A stretch of DNA of 64,000 bases from Atopobiaceae bacterium (GTDB taxonomy: Bacteria; Actinomycetota; Coriobacteriia; Coriobacteriales; Atopobiaceae): NCBI GenBank assembly GCA_902834555.1, contig CADFJN010000001.1, positions 1 to 64,000 of the forward strand, written 5' to 3'. This document shows, piece after piece, positions 54,327-62,743 of this stretch; position 1 is the stretch's first letter; the number at the start of each line of letters is the position of its first letter. The translations under genes and the position numbers were made by a program. The notes beneath the pieces are model-generated. The model was not told the DNA's origin, ran no database searches, and saw nothing but the letters and a program-made list of their open reading frames with translations.

Positions 54327-56165
54327 ATGCTCCAAGAGCAGATCAGAAACATCGCAATCATTGCCCACGTCGACCACGGTAAGACCACGCTGGTCGACCA
54401 GATGCTTAAGGCCACTCACGCTTTCCGTGAGAACCAGCAGGTCCAGGAGCGCGTGCTTGACTCCAACGACCAGGAGCGCGAGCGAGGCATCACCATCCTT
54501 GCTAAGAACATCTCCATTGAGTACCAGGGCATCAAGATCAACGTCATCGACACCCCGGGTCACGCTGACTTTGGCGGCGAGGTGGAGCGCGTGCTCAAGA
54601 TGGCGGATGGCGCGCTGCTGCTGGTTGACGCGGCCGAGGGCCCCATGCCCCAGACGCGCTTTGTCCTCTCGCACGCCATTGCCGCGCATTTGGCAATCAT
54701 GGTTGTCATCAACAAGATCGACCGCGACGGCGCCAACCCCGAGAAGGCCCTGAACGACTGCCTCGACCTCATGATGGACCTGGGCGCCACCGACGAGGAG
54801 CTCGAGTTTGCCATGGAGCACGTGGTGTACGCCTCGGCCGTCAACGGCTTTGCGCGCCTCGATCCCAACGATGGCAACATGGACATGTACCCGCTGCTCG
54901 ACATGATCGTCGACGCCATGCCCGCGCCCGACGTGGACCTCGAGGGGCCGCTGGCCATGCAGTGCGTGACCGTTGACCACTCCGACTACGTGGGTCGCAT
55001 TGGCATTGGCCGCATCTACTCGGGCGCCATCCACGCCGGCGACAAGATCCTTGTTGTGAAGAACGACGGCAGTCGCGAGATGAGCCAGGTCAAGCAGCTC
55101 TTTACCTTTGACTACCTGGGACGCAAGGAGTGCAGCGAGGCCCAGGCGGGTGACATTGCCGCCGTGGTGGGCGTTGACCACACCGACATCGGCGACGTCT
55201 ATACCGATCCCGAGAACCCCGTGGAGCTTGATCCCATCGAGATCGACCCGCCCACCATGTCCGTTGTGTTTGAGGCGTCCACCTCGCCGCTCGTGGGCCG
55301 CGATGGCGACATTGTTGGTGGCCGCCAGCTCAAGGAGCGCCTGATGACGGAGCGCGAGAACAACGTCACCATGTGCATCGAGGAGCTGCCCGACAAGACC
55401 GGCGTCGAGGTTGCCGGCCGCGGCATCCTGCACCTCTCGGTCCTCATGGAGCAGATGCGCCGTGAGGGCTTCGAGTTCCAGGTTGGCCGTCCGCGCGTCC
55501 TCTTCAAGGACGATGGTCATGGGCACAAGCTCGAGCCCATCGAGGAGGCCGTGGTCGAGTGCCCCGGCGAGTACTCCGGCAAGGTCATCGAGCTCTTTGG
55601 TAACTCCGGCGGCAACATGACCAACATGGTCTCGGGCGTGAAGCAGGACCACCTCGAGTTCAAGATCCCCACGCGTGGCGTGATGGGCCTCAAGAACCGC
55701 ATCCTCAACGTGACCCACGGCGAGGCCGTGTTCTACCACAACTTCCTCGAGTACGGCCCCATGGAAGGCGAGCTGGGCAAGCGCCAGAACGGTGCCATGA
55801 TCTCTATGTCCACCGAGAAGGCCGTTGCCTATGCCCTGGGCAACCTGCAGGACCGTGGCACGCTCTTCGTGGGCCCCGGCGACGAGTGCTACGAGGGTAT
55901 GCTCGTGGGCGAGCGTTCTAAGCCCGGCGACATCGTGGTGAACATTGCGCGCACCAAGAGCCTGGGCAACCAGCGCAGCTCCACCGCAGACATCGCGGTG
56001 CAGCTCACGCCGCCGCGCACGTTCACGCTGGAAGAGGCGCTCGAGTACATCATGGATGACGAGCTGGTCGAGATTACGCCCAAGAACATCCGCATGCGCA
56101 AGCGTATCCTCTCAGAGGTCGAGCGCCGCAAGTGGCGTGTGCGTCACGGCCTGGTGGACAAGTAG
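54327..56165 (+). CDS. typA: GTP-binding protein TypA/BipA
   Basis: 612-residue translational GTPase. G1 is AHVDHGKTT (about 12-20), G2 RGITI, G3 DTPGHADFGGEV, and G4 NKID. Domains II, III and V follow, and the C-terminal specific region contains NQRSSTADIAVQLTPPR. It supports ribosome assembly under stress in other bacteria. The ATG at 54327 has AGAGG upstream; the open frame reaches back to 54120 without a ribosome-binding site. A strong terminator follows. Confidence 0.96.
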   Translation: MLQEQIRNIAIIAHVDHGKTTLVDQMLKATHAFRENQQVQERVLDSNDQERERGITILAKNISIEYQGIKINVIDTPGHADFGGEVERVLKMADGALLLVDAAEGPMPQTRFVLSHAIAAHLAIMVVINKIDRDGANPEKALNDCLDLMMDLGATDEELEFAMEHVVYASAVNGFARLDPNDGNMDMYPLLDMIVDAMPAPDVDLEGPLAMQCVTVDHSDYVGRIGIGRIYSGAIHAGDKILVVKNDGSREMSQVKQLFTFDYLGRKECSEAQAGDIAAVVGVDHTDIGDVYTDPENPVELDPIEIDPPTMSVVFEASTSPLVGRDGDIVGGRQLKERLMTERENNVTMCIEELPDKTGVEVAGRGILHLSVLMEQMRREGFEFQVGRPRVLFKDDGHGHKLEPIEEAVVECPGEYSGKVIELFGNSGGNMTNMVSGVKQDHLEFKIPTRGVMGLKNRILNVTHGEAVFYHNFLEYGPMEGELGKRQNGAMISMSTEKAVAYALGNLQDRGTLFVGPGDECYEGMLVGERSKPGDIVVNIARTKSLGNQRSSTADIAVQLTPPRTFTLEEALEYIMDDELVEITPKNIRMRKRILSEVERRKWRVRHGLVDK

Positions 56166-56199
56166 GACAACGACCTGCACAACCTGCAAGAACAAAGAG

Positions 56200-56229
56200 G
56201 GCGCCGCGAGAACTCCGCGGCGCCTTTTT
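56200..56229 (+). terminator. Terminator of typA
   Basis: 9-bp GC stem GGCGCCGCG/CGCGGCGCC with 7-nt loop and TTTTT. It lies just before the convergent membrane-protein stop. Confidence 0.92.
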
Positions 56230-56234
56230 GCTGG

Positions 56235-56993
56235 CTAGCCGTTCCGCCTCCGAGCAGAGCTGCGGTTTCTTCTCGCAGAGCTCTTGGTCCTCGAGACGCG
56301 GCGGGTGATCTTGCGAACCCCGCCAGCCACGCGCGGGGCAAGGTTCACGTCGTTGGGCGAGATCACGTTGTAGTGAAGTGACCAGCGCCTGAGGCCCACG
56401 GTCACTGCGACGCACAGGAAGGCCGCCCAGGGCTTTCCAAGCCAGAAGACCATGACCGTCACGTAATAGATGGTCGAGCCGGCTAGGGCGCACAGTGCGT
56501 AGTAGTTGCTCGGCTTGAAGATGCGGGGGATGTCTCCGAGAAAGACGTCACGCAGCATGCCGCCGCCCACCCCCGTGAGGGTGCCCATGAGAATCGCCGA
56601 GAAGGGCAAGAGCCCGTAGACGATGGCCTTGTCGGTTCCCATGAGCGCAAAGAGACCCACAGAGACTATATCGACCCACTCGAGGAGGTCCGAGAACCTA
56701 TCGAAGAGGCTTGGGAACAGGAAGGCAAAGATTCCCATGCCAGCGGCGGCGGGTATGGCGTAGGGGGACGAGAGCATGTAGACCGAGCCCACCTGCATCG
56801 TGATGTCGCGGATAAGCCCGCCGCCTAGGCCACAGAGCATTGCCAGGCCAACAAAGCCCACAAGGTCGAGCTTGCGCTCGCGGGCCACCAGAACGCCGGA
56901 AACCGCACCAACCATGAGCGCTGCCAAGTCGAGCCAGGCAGGTAGCGACACGGCCGCCATCTCGGGGCCAAACTTTGAGAAGAGCTCCGGCAT
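56235..56993 (-). CDS. TRIC/UPF0126-family membrane protein
   Basis: 252 residues, about seven hydrophobic segments, two tandem UPF0126 units (first GLGGGLIRDI near 60, second GVGGGMLRDV near 145). Bacterial TRIC homologues act as trimeric cation channels, and E. coli YadS has been called a glycine transporter. The C-terminus is very basic (KSSARRNRSSARRRNG). AAGGAG precedes the ATG at 56993. Confidence 0.88.
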   Translation of the reverse strand: MPELFSKFGPEMAAVSLPAWLDLAALMVGAVSGVLVARERKLDLVGFVGLAMLCGLGGGLIRDITMQVGSVYMLSSPYAIPAAAGMGIFAFLFPSLFDRFSDLLEWVDIVSVGLFALMGTDKAIVYGLLPFSAILMGTLTGVGGGMLRDVFLGDIPRIFKPSNYYALCALAGSTIYYVTVMVFWLGKPWAAFLCVAVTVGLRRWSLHYNVISPNDVNLAPRVAGGVRKITRRVSRTKSSARRNRSSARRRNG

Positions 56994-57126
56994 CCCGACT
57001 CCTTTTTGGGTTGGACGTCTGTTGATTCTCTCGCACATTGGCGCTGTTTGGCGAGAAGAACCGGTGGAGAGAAAAACAACTTCCCATAACCCGTGAACTT
57101 ACGATATACTAGCCGTCGCAGTTCCT

Positions 57127-57217
57127 GGAGAGTTGTCCGAGTGGCCGAAGGAGCACGATTGGAAATCGTGTATACGCCTAAAGCGTATCCTGGGTTCAAA
57201 TCCCAGACTCTCCGCCA
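57127..57217 (+). tRNA. tRNA-Ser (GGA)
   Basis: 91-nt class II tRNA with long variable arm and encoded CCA. Acceptor GGAGAGT pairs with ACTCTCC. The loop TTGGAAA gives anticodon GGA. Confidence 0.95.
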
Positions 57218-57225
57218 GTAAATCC

Positions 57226-57254
57226 AGCGGCGCCCCACTGGGGGCGCCGCTTTT
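57226..57254 (+). terminator. Terminator between the two tRNA-Ser genes
   Basis: 11-bp stem AGCGGCGCCCC/GGGGCGCCGCT, loop ACTG, then TTTC. Confidence 0.75.
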
Positions 57255-57262
57255 CACCCCAC

Positions 57263-57352
57263 GGAGGGGTGGCAGAGTGGTTGAATGCGGCGGTCTCGAA
57301 AACCGTTTACCCCTTCGGGGGTACGAGGGTTCGAATCCCTCCCCCTCCGCCA
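57263..57352 (+). tRNA. tRNA-Ser (CGA)
   Basis: 90-nt class II tRNA with a long variable arm and encoded CCA. Acceptor GGAGGGG pairs with CCCCTCC. Loop CTCGAAA gives anticodon CGA. Confidence 0.94.
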
Positions 57353-57363
57353 TTTGAAAGTCA

Positions 57364-57394
57364 GGGCAGGCGCCATTGGGTGTCTGCCCTTTTT
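57364..57394 (+). terminator. Terminator of tRNA-Ser (CGA)
   Basis: GGGCAG...CTGCCC hairpin with TTTTT directly after. Confidence 0.85.
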
Positions 57395-57727
57395 GCTGTC
57401 TCAAAAGCCCTCGTGCGTCGTGCGCGGCTCATATATGAAGAAGTTATGGACAAATGGGCACTCCCTACGTGTTTCTGTAGAGCGTGACGAGAACATCTTC
57501 CGTCCCCAGGGCAATGCCTGACAGCTATGTGTATGCATGCTGTCCGCGTATCGTCAGATTAGTGTCAGGACGAACTCGTAACCTTTGAGGCGGAGAAGGA
57601 CACGCGGAAGTGGAGGCAATTGCGCTAGCGGGGCTGAGCGGTTATGGATTTGGGCACACATTCGCAGGTCACAGGTGGTCGTGTTGGCAACTGCTGTGAT
57701 ACGATATCAAATCGCATGCTTCCTGCC
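57395..57727 (+). other. Intergenic region upstream of rpsF
   Basis: Holds the ribosomal operon promoter. TTGGCA at 57684-57689 with TATCAA at 57705-57710 is a possible pair with a short 15-bp spacer. A GACAGC/GCTGTC hairpin lies near 57520-57545. No small gene was found. Confidence 0.35.
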
Positions 57728-57766
57728 CTGGGCGCAAACCTTCACGACCTAGGGCCATCAGCCCAG
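57728..57766 (+). promoter_or_regulatory. Hairpin ahead of the rpsF ribosome-binding site
   Basis: CTGGGC (57728-57733) pairs with GCCCAG (57761-57766), immediately before AGGAGG. The position suits autogenous control by the S6-S18 complex known upstream of rpsF in other bacteria, but the specific RNA motif was not confirmed. Confidence 0.3.
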
Positions 57767-57779
57767 AGGAGGTGACACC

Positions 57780-58073
57780 ATGAAGGCTTATGAACTGCTG
57801 TTCTTTGTCGATCCCACCAGCAACGAGGAGACTCGCGCGGGCGTCATGAAGCGCATCGAGGTCGCTATCACCACTGATGGCGGCTCCGTTGACTCCGTTG
57901 AGGATTGGGGCAAGCGCAAGCTCGCCTATGAGATCGACCACCTCACCGAGGGTGACTACACCCTCATCAACTTCCACGCAGATCCTTCCCAGATCGCAGA
58001 GCTCGACCGAGTCCTGCGCATCAGCGATGCCGTCAAGCGCCACATGATCGTGGCCCGTACGGACAAGGACTAG
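57780..58073 (+). CDS. rpsF: Ribosomal protein bS6
   Basis: 97-residue S6 beginning MKAYELLFFVDPTSNEETR, with WGKRKLAYEIDHLTEG in the middle. AGGAGG lies 6 nt before the ATG. It binds the 30S platform as a heterodimer with S18. First gene of rpsF-ssb-rpsR-DUF2232-rplI. Confidence 0.96.
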   Translation: MKAYELLFFVDPTSNEETRAGVMKRIEVAITTDGGSVDSVEDWGKRKLAYEIDHLTEGDYTLINFHADPSQIAELDRVLRISDAVKRHMIVARTDKD

Positions 58074-58120
58074 TCAGCGGAAGGCGGGCCATGCGCCCGC
58101 AGAGAGAGGTAGTGAGCAAC

Positions 58121-58648
58121 GTGAGCATTAACAGGGTGAACATCTCGGGCAACCTCACCAGGGACCCGGAGCTTCGTTCCACCGGCGGCGGCACCCAGGT
58201 TCTCTCCTTTGGTGTCGCGGTCAACGACCGTCGTCGCAACCAGCAGACCGGCGAGTGGGAGGACGTGCCCAACTTCGTCGACTGCGTCGTGTTCGGCGCG
58301 CGCGCCGAACCGCTCTCGCGCTACCTCAGCAAGGGCTCTAAGGTCGCTATCGAGGGCAAGCTTCGCTATAGCTCCTGGGAGTCCAAGGAAGGTCAGCGCC
58401 GCAGCAAGCTCGAGGTCGTTGTGGACGAGGTCGAGTTCCTCTCGTCCAGGAACCAGAACGCAGCACCGCAGCAGGCAGCTCCCGCGCAGCAGTACAACGC
58501 GCCGCAGCAGCCCTACGCGGCAGCGCCGCAGCAGGCAACTCCCGCGCAGTACCCCGCGCAGCCGGGCTATTCCGCGCCCGCACCTGCCGCGCCGCCCGTC
58601 TCCACGCCCCCCGCGGCAGACGTCTACGACGAAGACATTCCGTTCTAG
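58121..58648 (+). CDS. ssb: Single-stranded DNA-binding protein
   Basis: About 175 residues. The OB fold spans residues 1-110 (NRVNISGNLTRDPELR, FVDCVVFG, KVAIEGKLRYSSWE). A Pro/Ala/Gln-rich linker follows, then the acidic tip VYDEDIPF that recruits replication proteins. GTG at 58121 is chosen from the family N-terminus, with AGAGAGG upstream at somewhat long spacing; GTG at 58112 and ATG at 58091 are in frame alternatives. Confidence 0.95.
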   Translation: MSINRVNISGNLTRDPELRSTGGGTQVLSFGVAVNDRRRNQQTGEWEDVPNFVDCVVFGARAEPLSRYLSKGSKVAIEGKLRYSSWESKEGQRRSKLEVVVDEVEFLSSRNQNAAPQQAAPAQQYNAPQQPYAAAPQQATPAQYPAQPGYSAPAPAAPPVSTPPAADVYDEDIPF

Positions 58649-58657
58649 TAACAGTAA

Positions 58658-58675
58658 GGCGGCCTAAGGGCCGCC
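58658..58675 (+). other. Small hairpin between ssb and rpsR
   Basis: GGCGGCC/GGCCGCC 7-bp stem with a 4-nt loop, about 20 nt ahead of the rpsR start. No T-tract. Possibly an mRNA processing or pausing element. Confidence 0.35.
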
Positions 58676-58695
58676 GTTAGAAAGGCAAACCAGAC

Positions 58696-58974
58696 ATGGC
58701 TCAGCAGCAGAAAAAGCAAGAGTTTCAGCGCCAGCCGCGTCGCAAGTACTGCCAGTTCTGCAAGGAGGAGACCGAGTACATCGACTACAAGGATGTGCAG
58801 CTCCTCCGCAAGTTCATGACCGACCGTGGCAAGATCAAGCCTCGTCGCGTCACTGGCGCCTGCACGCAGCACCAGCACGATATCGCGGTTGCCATCAAGC
58901 GCGCCCGCGTTATGGCGCTCCTGCCCTACACCGTCTCCGTGGTCTCCAGCCGCGGCGGCCGCAACCGCGGCTAG
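58696..58974 (+). CDS. rpsR: Ribosomal protein bS18
   Basis: 92 residues. The conserved core YIDYKDVQLLRKFMTDRGKI and the C-terminal RARVMALLPYTV are present. The CQFC pair near residue 19 could be a zinc-binding remnant; only two cysteines of a typical four-Cys form are seen nearby. AGAAAGG precedes the ATG. Confidence 0.95.
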   Translation: MAQQQKKQEFQRQPRRKYCQFCKEETEYIDYKDVQLLRKFMTDRGKIKPRRVTGACTQHQHDIAVAIKRARVMALLPYTVSVVSSRGGRNRG

Positions 58975-59004
58975 GTGCGGGGTTCGAGAAAGAACCACTA
59001 GGTC

Positions 59005-60084
59005 ATGACGGTGGAGAAGGACACAGACGAGAAGACCAGGGCGCTTGTGCTCTGGAACGCGTCCAACCCTAAGGACGGCTCGGCCAGTCAGGGCGGAATC
59101 GTCCCCATGGGAGACGGCGCCCAGGCACCACGCGGCGGCTCGTCGCTCCTTGCCGGGCTTGTCATCTGTGCGCTCGGTGGTGTCATCGCCGGGTACATCC
59201 CCATGCTCGGGTGCTTTGCCATTGGGTATGGTGCGGTCATCACCTTGGCTGCGCGCAACCCGCTGCAGGCACTTGCGACGCTCGCTTGCACGTTGGTGCC
59301 GGCAGCGGTCGTAGCTCTCGTGGCGCAGGTTGCCACGGTGCCAAGCGTTCTTGTAGCCTGCGTACTTGGCATCGGGACGGCATGGGCTACCTCGCGCAGC
59401 AGACTGTCGCTCTCGGTTTCGTTTGCGCTCATTGGGTGCGGGACGCTCGCGCTCATCGGCGTCGATGCCATCCAGCTGCAGTCGATGGACTCCTCCATTG
59501 CCGACATGATCACGCAGCTTGTGAACGAGTATGCCAAGAGCATTGGCGTAGCGTCGGTCTCGGCTGTTGCCCAGATCGAGTCGCTTCGTTCGGTGCTCCA
59601 GCTTTACTGGCCCAGCGCGTACCTCGTTGTGGCCCTGGTCGAGTACCTCTGCGCGCTTCTCGGCGCCCGTGCGTCGGTGAGGCGAGAAGAGCTTCGCGTC
59701 TCCATGCTCTCGCTTGTGGACTACGATGTGCCCGTGTGGCTCGTTGGCGTCCTTGTGGCCAACATTCTTGGCCTCACGGCGGTGAGCTTGGTCCCGCAGG
59801 CGTACACCAACATCGTGAACATGGTCTCGGCCAACCTCCTGGTGGCGCTCAGGATTGCCTTTGCGGTCCAGGGCTTTGCCATCATCGCCTGGCTCATCAG
59901 GACCAGGCATGTGGGGGCGTTCGCAGGCGCGTGTGCCATCGTTGCCGGGCTCGTTCTCGAAGACCAGTTTTACGTCATGACCATCGTGGGGCTCGTCGAT
60001 GTGTGGAAGAACTTCCGCCACCTTCCCAGGGGCGTGAAGACCACCATCCAGAGCAACGCGGATCAAGATCAGAAGTCGGTATAG
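59005..60084 (+). CDS. DUF2232 polytopic membrane protein
   Basis: 359 residues with about eight hydrophobic segments after a ~45-residue cytoplasmic N-terminus. The family (YybS-like, DUF2232) is characteristically encoded between rpsR and rplI in Gram-positive bacteria. Its function is unknown; transporter-like S-component folds have been suggested for relatives. A mid-protein hydrophilic region around 150-185 precedes the next helix pair. AGGTC upstream of the ATG is a weak ribosome-binding site. Confidence 0.8.
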   Translation: MTVEKDTDEKTRALVLWNASNPKDGSASQGGIVPMGDGAQAPRGGSSLLAGLVICALGGVIAGYIPMLGCFAIGYGAVITLAARNPLQALATLACTLVPAAVVALVAQVATVPSVLVACVLGIGTAWATSRSRLSLSVSFALIGCGTLALIGVDAIQLQSMDSSIADMITQLVNEYAKSIGVASVSAVAQIESLRSVLQLYWPSAYLVVALVEYLCALLGARASVRREELRVSMLSLVDYDVPVWLVGVLVANILGLTAVSLVPQAYTNIVNMVSANLLVALRIAFAVQGFAIIAWLIRTRHVGAFAGACAIVAGLVLEDQFYVMTIVGLVDVWKNFRHLPRGVKTTIQSNADQDQKSV

Positions 60085-60107
60085 CCGACTGAACGAAGGA
60101 GTGTCCC

Positions 60108-60647
60108 ATGAAAGTCATCCTCCTGGGTGAGCTCCGGGGCAAGGGCGGAGAGGGCGACGTCGTCGACGTGGCCCAGGGCTATGCGGAGAACTATCTCTTC
60201 CGCAACAAGATCGCCCAGCCTGCCACCCCGGGCAACCTCAAGCAGCTCGAGCAGCGCCGCGATAGCATCGCCAAGCGCGAGGCCGAGCGCATCTCCAACG
60301 CCGAGGCCACCAAGGCCGTCCTCGACGAGAAGCTCGTGAAGGTCGACGCAAAGATCGGCGAGGAGGGCCAGCTCTTTGGCTCTGTCACCTCGCAGCAGAT
60401 CGTTGAGGCCATCAAGGCTCAGCTCGGCGTCGACGTTGACCGCAAGCGCATCGTCCGTGGTGCCACCATCAAGACTGCCGGCCGCCACGCCGTCGAGATT
60501 AACCTCTATCGCGACATCAACGCCAAGGTCATCGTCCTCGTGGGCGATGAGCCCGTGGCTGAGGAGCCCGAGGCCGAGAAGGCTGCTGAACCAGAGGTCT
60601 CTGAGACCTCTGACGAGGCTGCTGAGACCACCGAGGCTGCCGAGTAG
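60108..60647 (+). CDS. rplI: Ribosomal protein bL9
   Basis: 179 residues. The N-terminal domain MKVILLGELRGKGGEGDVVDV...GYAENYLFRN is standard, joined by a long helix to the C-terminal domain (FGSVTSQQIVEAIK, INLYRDINAKVIVLV). The last ~30 residues are an unusual Glu/Ala-rich acidic tail. Last gene of the rpsF operon. Confidence 0.96.
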   Translation: MKVILLGELRGKGGEGDVVDVAQGYAENYLFRNKIAQPATPGNLKQLEQRRDSIAKREAERISNAEATKAVLDEKLVKVDAKIGEEGQLFGSVTSQQIVEAIKAQLGVDVDRKRIVRGATIKTAGRHAVEINLYRDINAKVIVLVGDEPVAEEPEAEKAAEPEVSETSDEAAETTEAAE

Positions 60648-60753
60648 CCTTCGGGGTTTTCGACCAAACCCGCTCTCAACTGGGGATTTCAACAATTCTC
60701 GCAGGTCAAGAACGGGGATCCCAAAGATCAGTTGGTAAGCGCATTACCACAAA

Positions 60754-60788
60754 TTTGCCCCGCATGCACGTGTGGCATGCGGGGCAAA
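60754..60788 (+). terminator. 14-bp perfect hairpin after rplI
   Basis: TTTGCCCCGCATGC pairs with GCATGCGGGGCAAA around a 7-nt loop, 107 nt beyond rplI. No clear T-run after it on plus, so possibly an end-stabilising hairpin. Confidence 0.5.
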
Positions 60789-60944
60789 CGCTCGAAAGAT
60801 GCATCTTTTGAGCCTATTTAACTGGTAAAACGTCAGGAAATCGGATAACCGCACCAAACTTGCTGGTTCATCCCGCACATAATGAATATTTAAGGCGATT
60901 GAGAAATTTGGACTTCCTCGGTGCATCCTCACCGTTCGCCAAAT

Positions 60945-61000
60945 TGTTGAAAACGTTGAAAACTTTCAAAGTCCCCGCTCAGCGAGAGGCGTTTTCAACA
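60945..61000. promoter_or_regulatory. Cluster of TTTTCAACA-type boxes upstream of dnaB
   Basis: TGTTGAAAA (60945-60953) and CGTTGAAAA (60954-60962) abut in tandem, and TTTTCAACA (60992-61000) follows in inverted orientation. The same 9-mer precedes dnaA. Confidence 0.55.
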
Positions 61001-61146
61001 TCGGGTGTAGAAGACTTTAGCGGCTTCTCCTTTCCCGCAGGTAGAGGACTCACGGATCGCGGACGGCCCGAACGGGCATAGAGGCCGTGCAATGCGGTAG
61101 CATCCGGGACAGGCAGACAGCACGTACGCAGGAGGGAGCGCGTCTC

Positions 61147-62538
61147 GTGGCACAGGACGGCTACGACATCAATCCAACTCAGATGACGGCGACGTCGGAC
61201 GTTGCGATGCCGCAGGACCCCGAGGCGGAGTCCTCGGTCCTCTCGGCCATGATGATTTCGCAAGACGTGCTGCAGGAGTGCCTTATCGAGCTGGAGCCGG
61301 ATGACTTCTACATCCCCTCCAACCGCAAGATCTATCTCGCAATGCGCGAGATGTTCGACCGCAACATGGCGGTGGACACCATCTCGCTTGCAGACTTCCT
61401 CAAGAGCCAGGGTGAGCTTGAGCGCGTGGGTGGCAGGCCTTACCTGCTGGACCTTGGCAATAACTCACTGGCGCTTGTGGGCTGGCGCCGCCACGTGGAG
61501 ATGCTGCGCCGCGACTCCACGCTGCGCCGCATGATCTCTGCCGCCGCGCAGATTACCGCCCTTGCCTACGATGCGCCCGAGGATACCAAGGAGGTCGTGG
61601 ACAGGGCCGAGAAGATGCTGCTCGACGTCACCAACAGGGACGTGCGCTCGAGCTACCAGCCCATTGGCTCCATCATGAGCGACCTCTTCGACCAGCTCTC
61701 GGACATGTGCGAGAACCAGACCGCCGAGCTGGGCGTTAAGACGGGCTTTCCTACCATCGATTCAAAGCTCTTGGGGCTGCGCCCTGGCCAGATGATCGTC
61801 ATCGGCGCGCGACCTGGCGTGGGCAAGACCTCCTTCGCGCTCAACCTGGCCGTGAATGCCGCGTTCAACGGTGCCTCGGTCGCGTTCTTCTCGCTCGAGA
61901 TGAGCAAGATCGAGATTGCGCAGCGCCTGCTCTCTGCCCAGTCTGGCGTTGGCCTGCAGGAGATTCGCTCGGCCCACATCCAGAACGACCAGTGGCCCGA
62001 GCTCATCCGAGGCACAGACGAGCTCTCTGGCCTGGACATCATGATTGACGACACCCCTGGCACCACGGTCACCGAGATTCGCGCCAAGGCCCGCCGCATG
62101 CTCCACGGCAAGAAGCTGGGCCTTGTTGTGGTGGACTACCTGCAGCTCCTCTCGCCGCCTGCCGGCATGCGCCGTGCGGACAGCCGTGCCACAGAGGTCT
62201 CGGAGATGTCGCGAGGCATCAAGATCATGGCCAAGGACCTCGAGTGTCCCGTCATCGCGCTGTCGCAGCTCTCTCGTCGCGTGACCGAGCGCACCGGCAA
62301 GCGCCCCGAGCTCTCGGACCTGCGCGAGTCCGGCGCCATCGAGCAGGACGCCGACATCGTCATCCTTCTCGACCGCTCCATGGACGAGGAGGAGGCCGCC
62401 CGAGACGACCGTCCGGACATGGGCGTCACCAACTTCATCATCGCGAAGAACCGCTCCGGCGCGCTTGGCGACGTGCCCCTCACCTTTGTGGGCAACAAGA
62501 CAAAGTTCCTCGAAGTCACGACGCACTACGACGACTAG
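61147..62538 (+). CDS. dnaB: Replicative DNA helicase DnaB
   Basis: 463-residue hexameric helicase. The N-terminal primase-interacting domain (MPQDPEAESSVLSAMMIS) is followed by the RecA-like core: Walker A GARPGVGKTSFALN, VDYLQLL, and the C-terminal SDLRESGAIEQDADIVILL. No intein is present. The start is GTG at 61147, downstream of CAGGAGGGA; the frame upstream to 61087 lacks family similarity. DUF721/DciA near recF may be its loader. Confidence 0.95.
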   Translation: MAQDGYDINPTQMTATSDVAMPQDPEAESSVLSAMMISQDVLQECLIELEPDDFYIPSNRKIYLAMREMFDRNMAVDTISLADFLKSQGELERVGGRPYLLDLGNNSLALVGWRRHVEMLRRDSTLRRMISAAAQITALAYDAPEDTKEVVDRAEKMLLDVTNRDVRSSYQPIGSIMSDLFDQLSDMCENQTAELGVKTGFPTIDSKLLGLRPGQMIVIGARPGVGKTSFALNLAVNAAFNGASVAFFSLEMSKIEIAQRLLSAQSGVGLQEIRSAHIQNDQWPELIRGTDELSGLDIMIDDTPGTTVTEIRAKARRMLHGKKLGLVVVDYLQLLSPPAGMRRADSRATEVSEMSRGIKIMAKDLECPVIALSQLSRRVTERTGKRPELSDLRESGAIEQDADIVILLDRSMDEEEAARDDRPDMGVTNFIIAKNRSGALGDVPLTFVGNKTKFLEVTTHYDD

Positions 62539-62743
62539 CGTGCCGCGTCATTCTCGCCAGCCACGCTCAGTGCTGCTCTGCGCTGTTGCCACACCGAAAA
62601 ACTTGTTATGGCTGTGGGATGTTTCCGCACGTCTCGGCACAGCTCCCGATAACCGCTGGCCATGCCGTATACTGGCTTGGTTAGGGGCACCGTGCGACAG
62701 GCGCCGGCAGCCCGGCTTATCACACTCTTTTTGAGGGGGAGCA

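Larger units (their letters stand above)
60648..61146 (+). other. Intergenic region before dnaB with DnaA-like boxes
   Basis: A 14-bp hairpin (60754-60788) and a group of TTTTCAACA-type 9-mers (60686-60694, 60945-60962, 60992-61000) lie here. No coding frame is convincing. The promoter for dnaB is not resolved. Confidence 0.5.

Noticed and set aside
57133..57521. Open frames over the tRNA-Ser pair
   Set aside because: They read through tRNA genes and terminators, so they cannot be coding.
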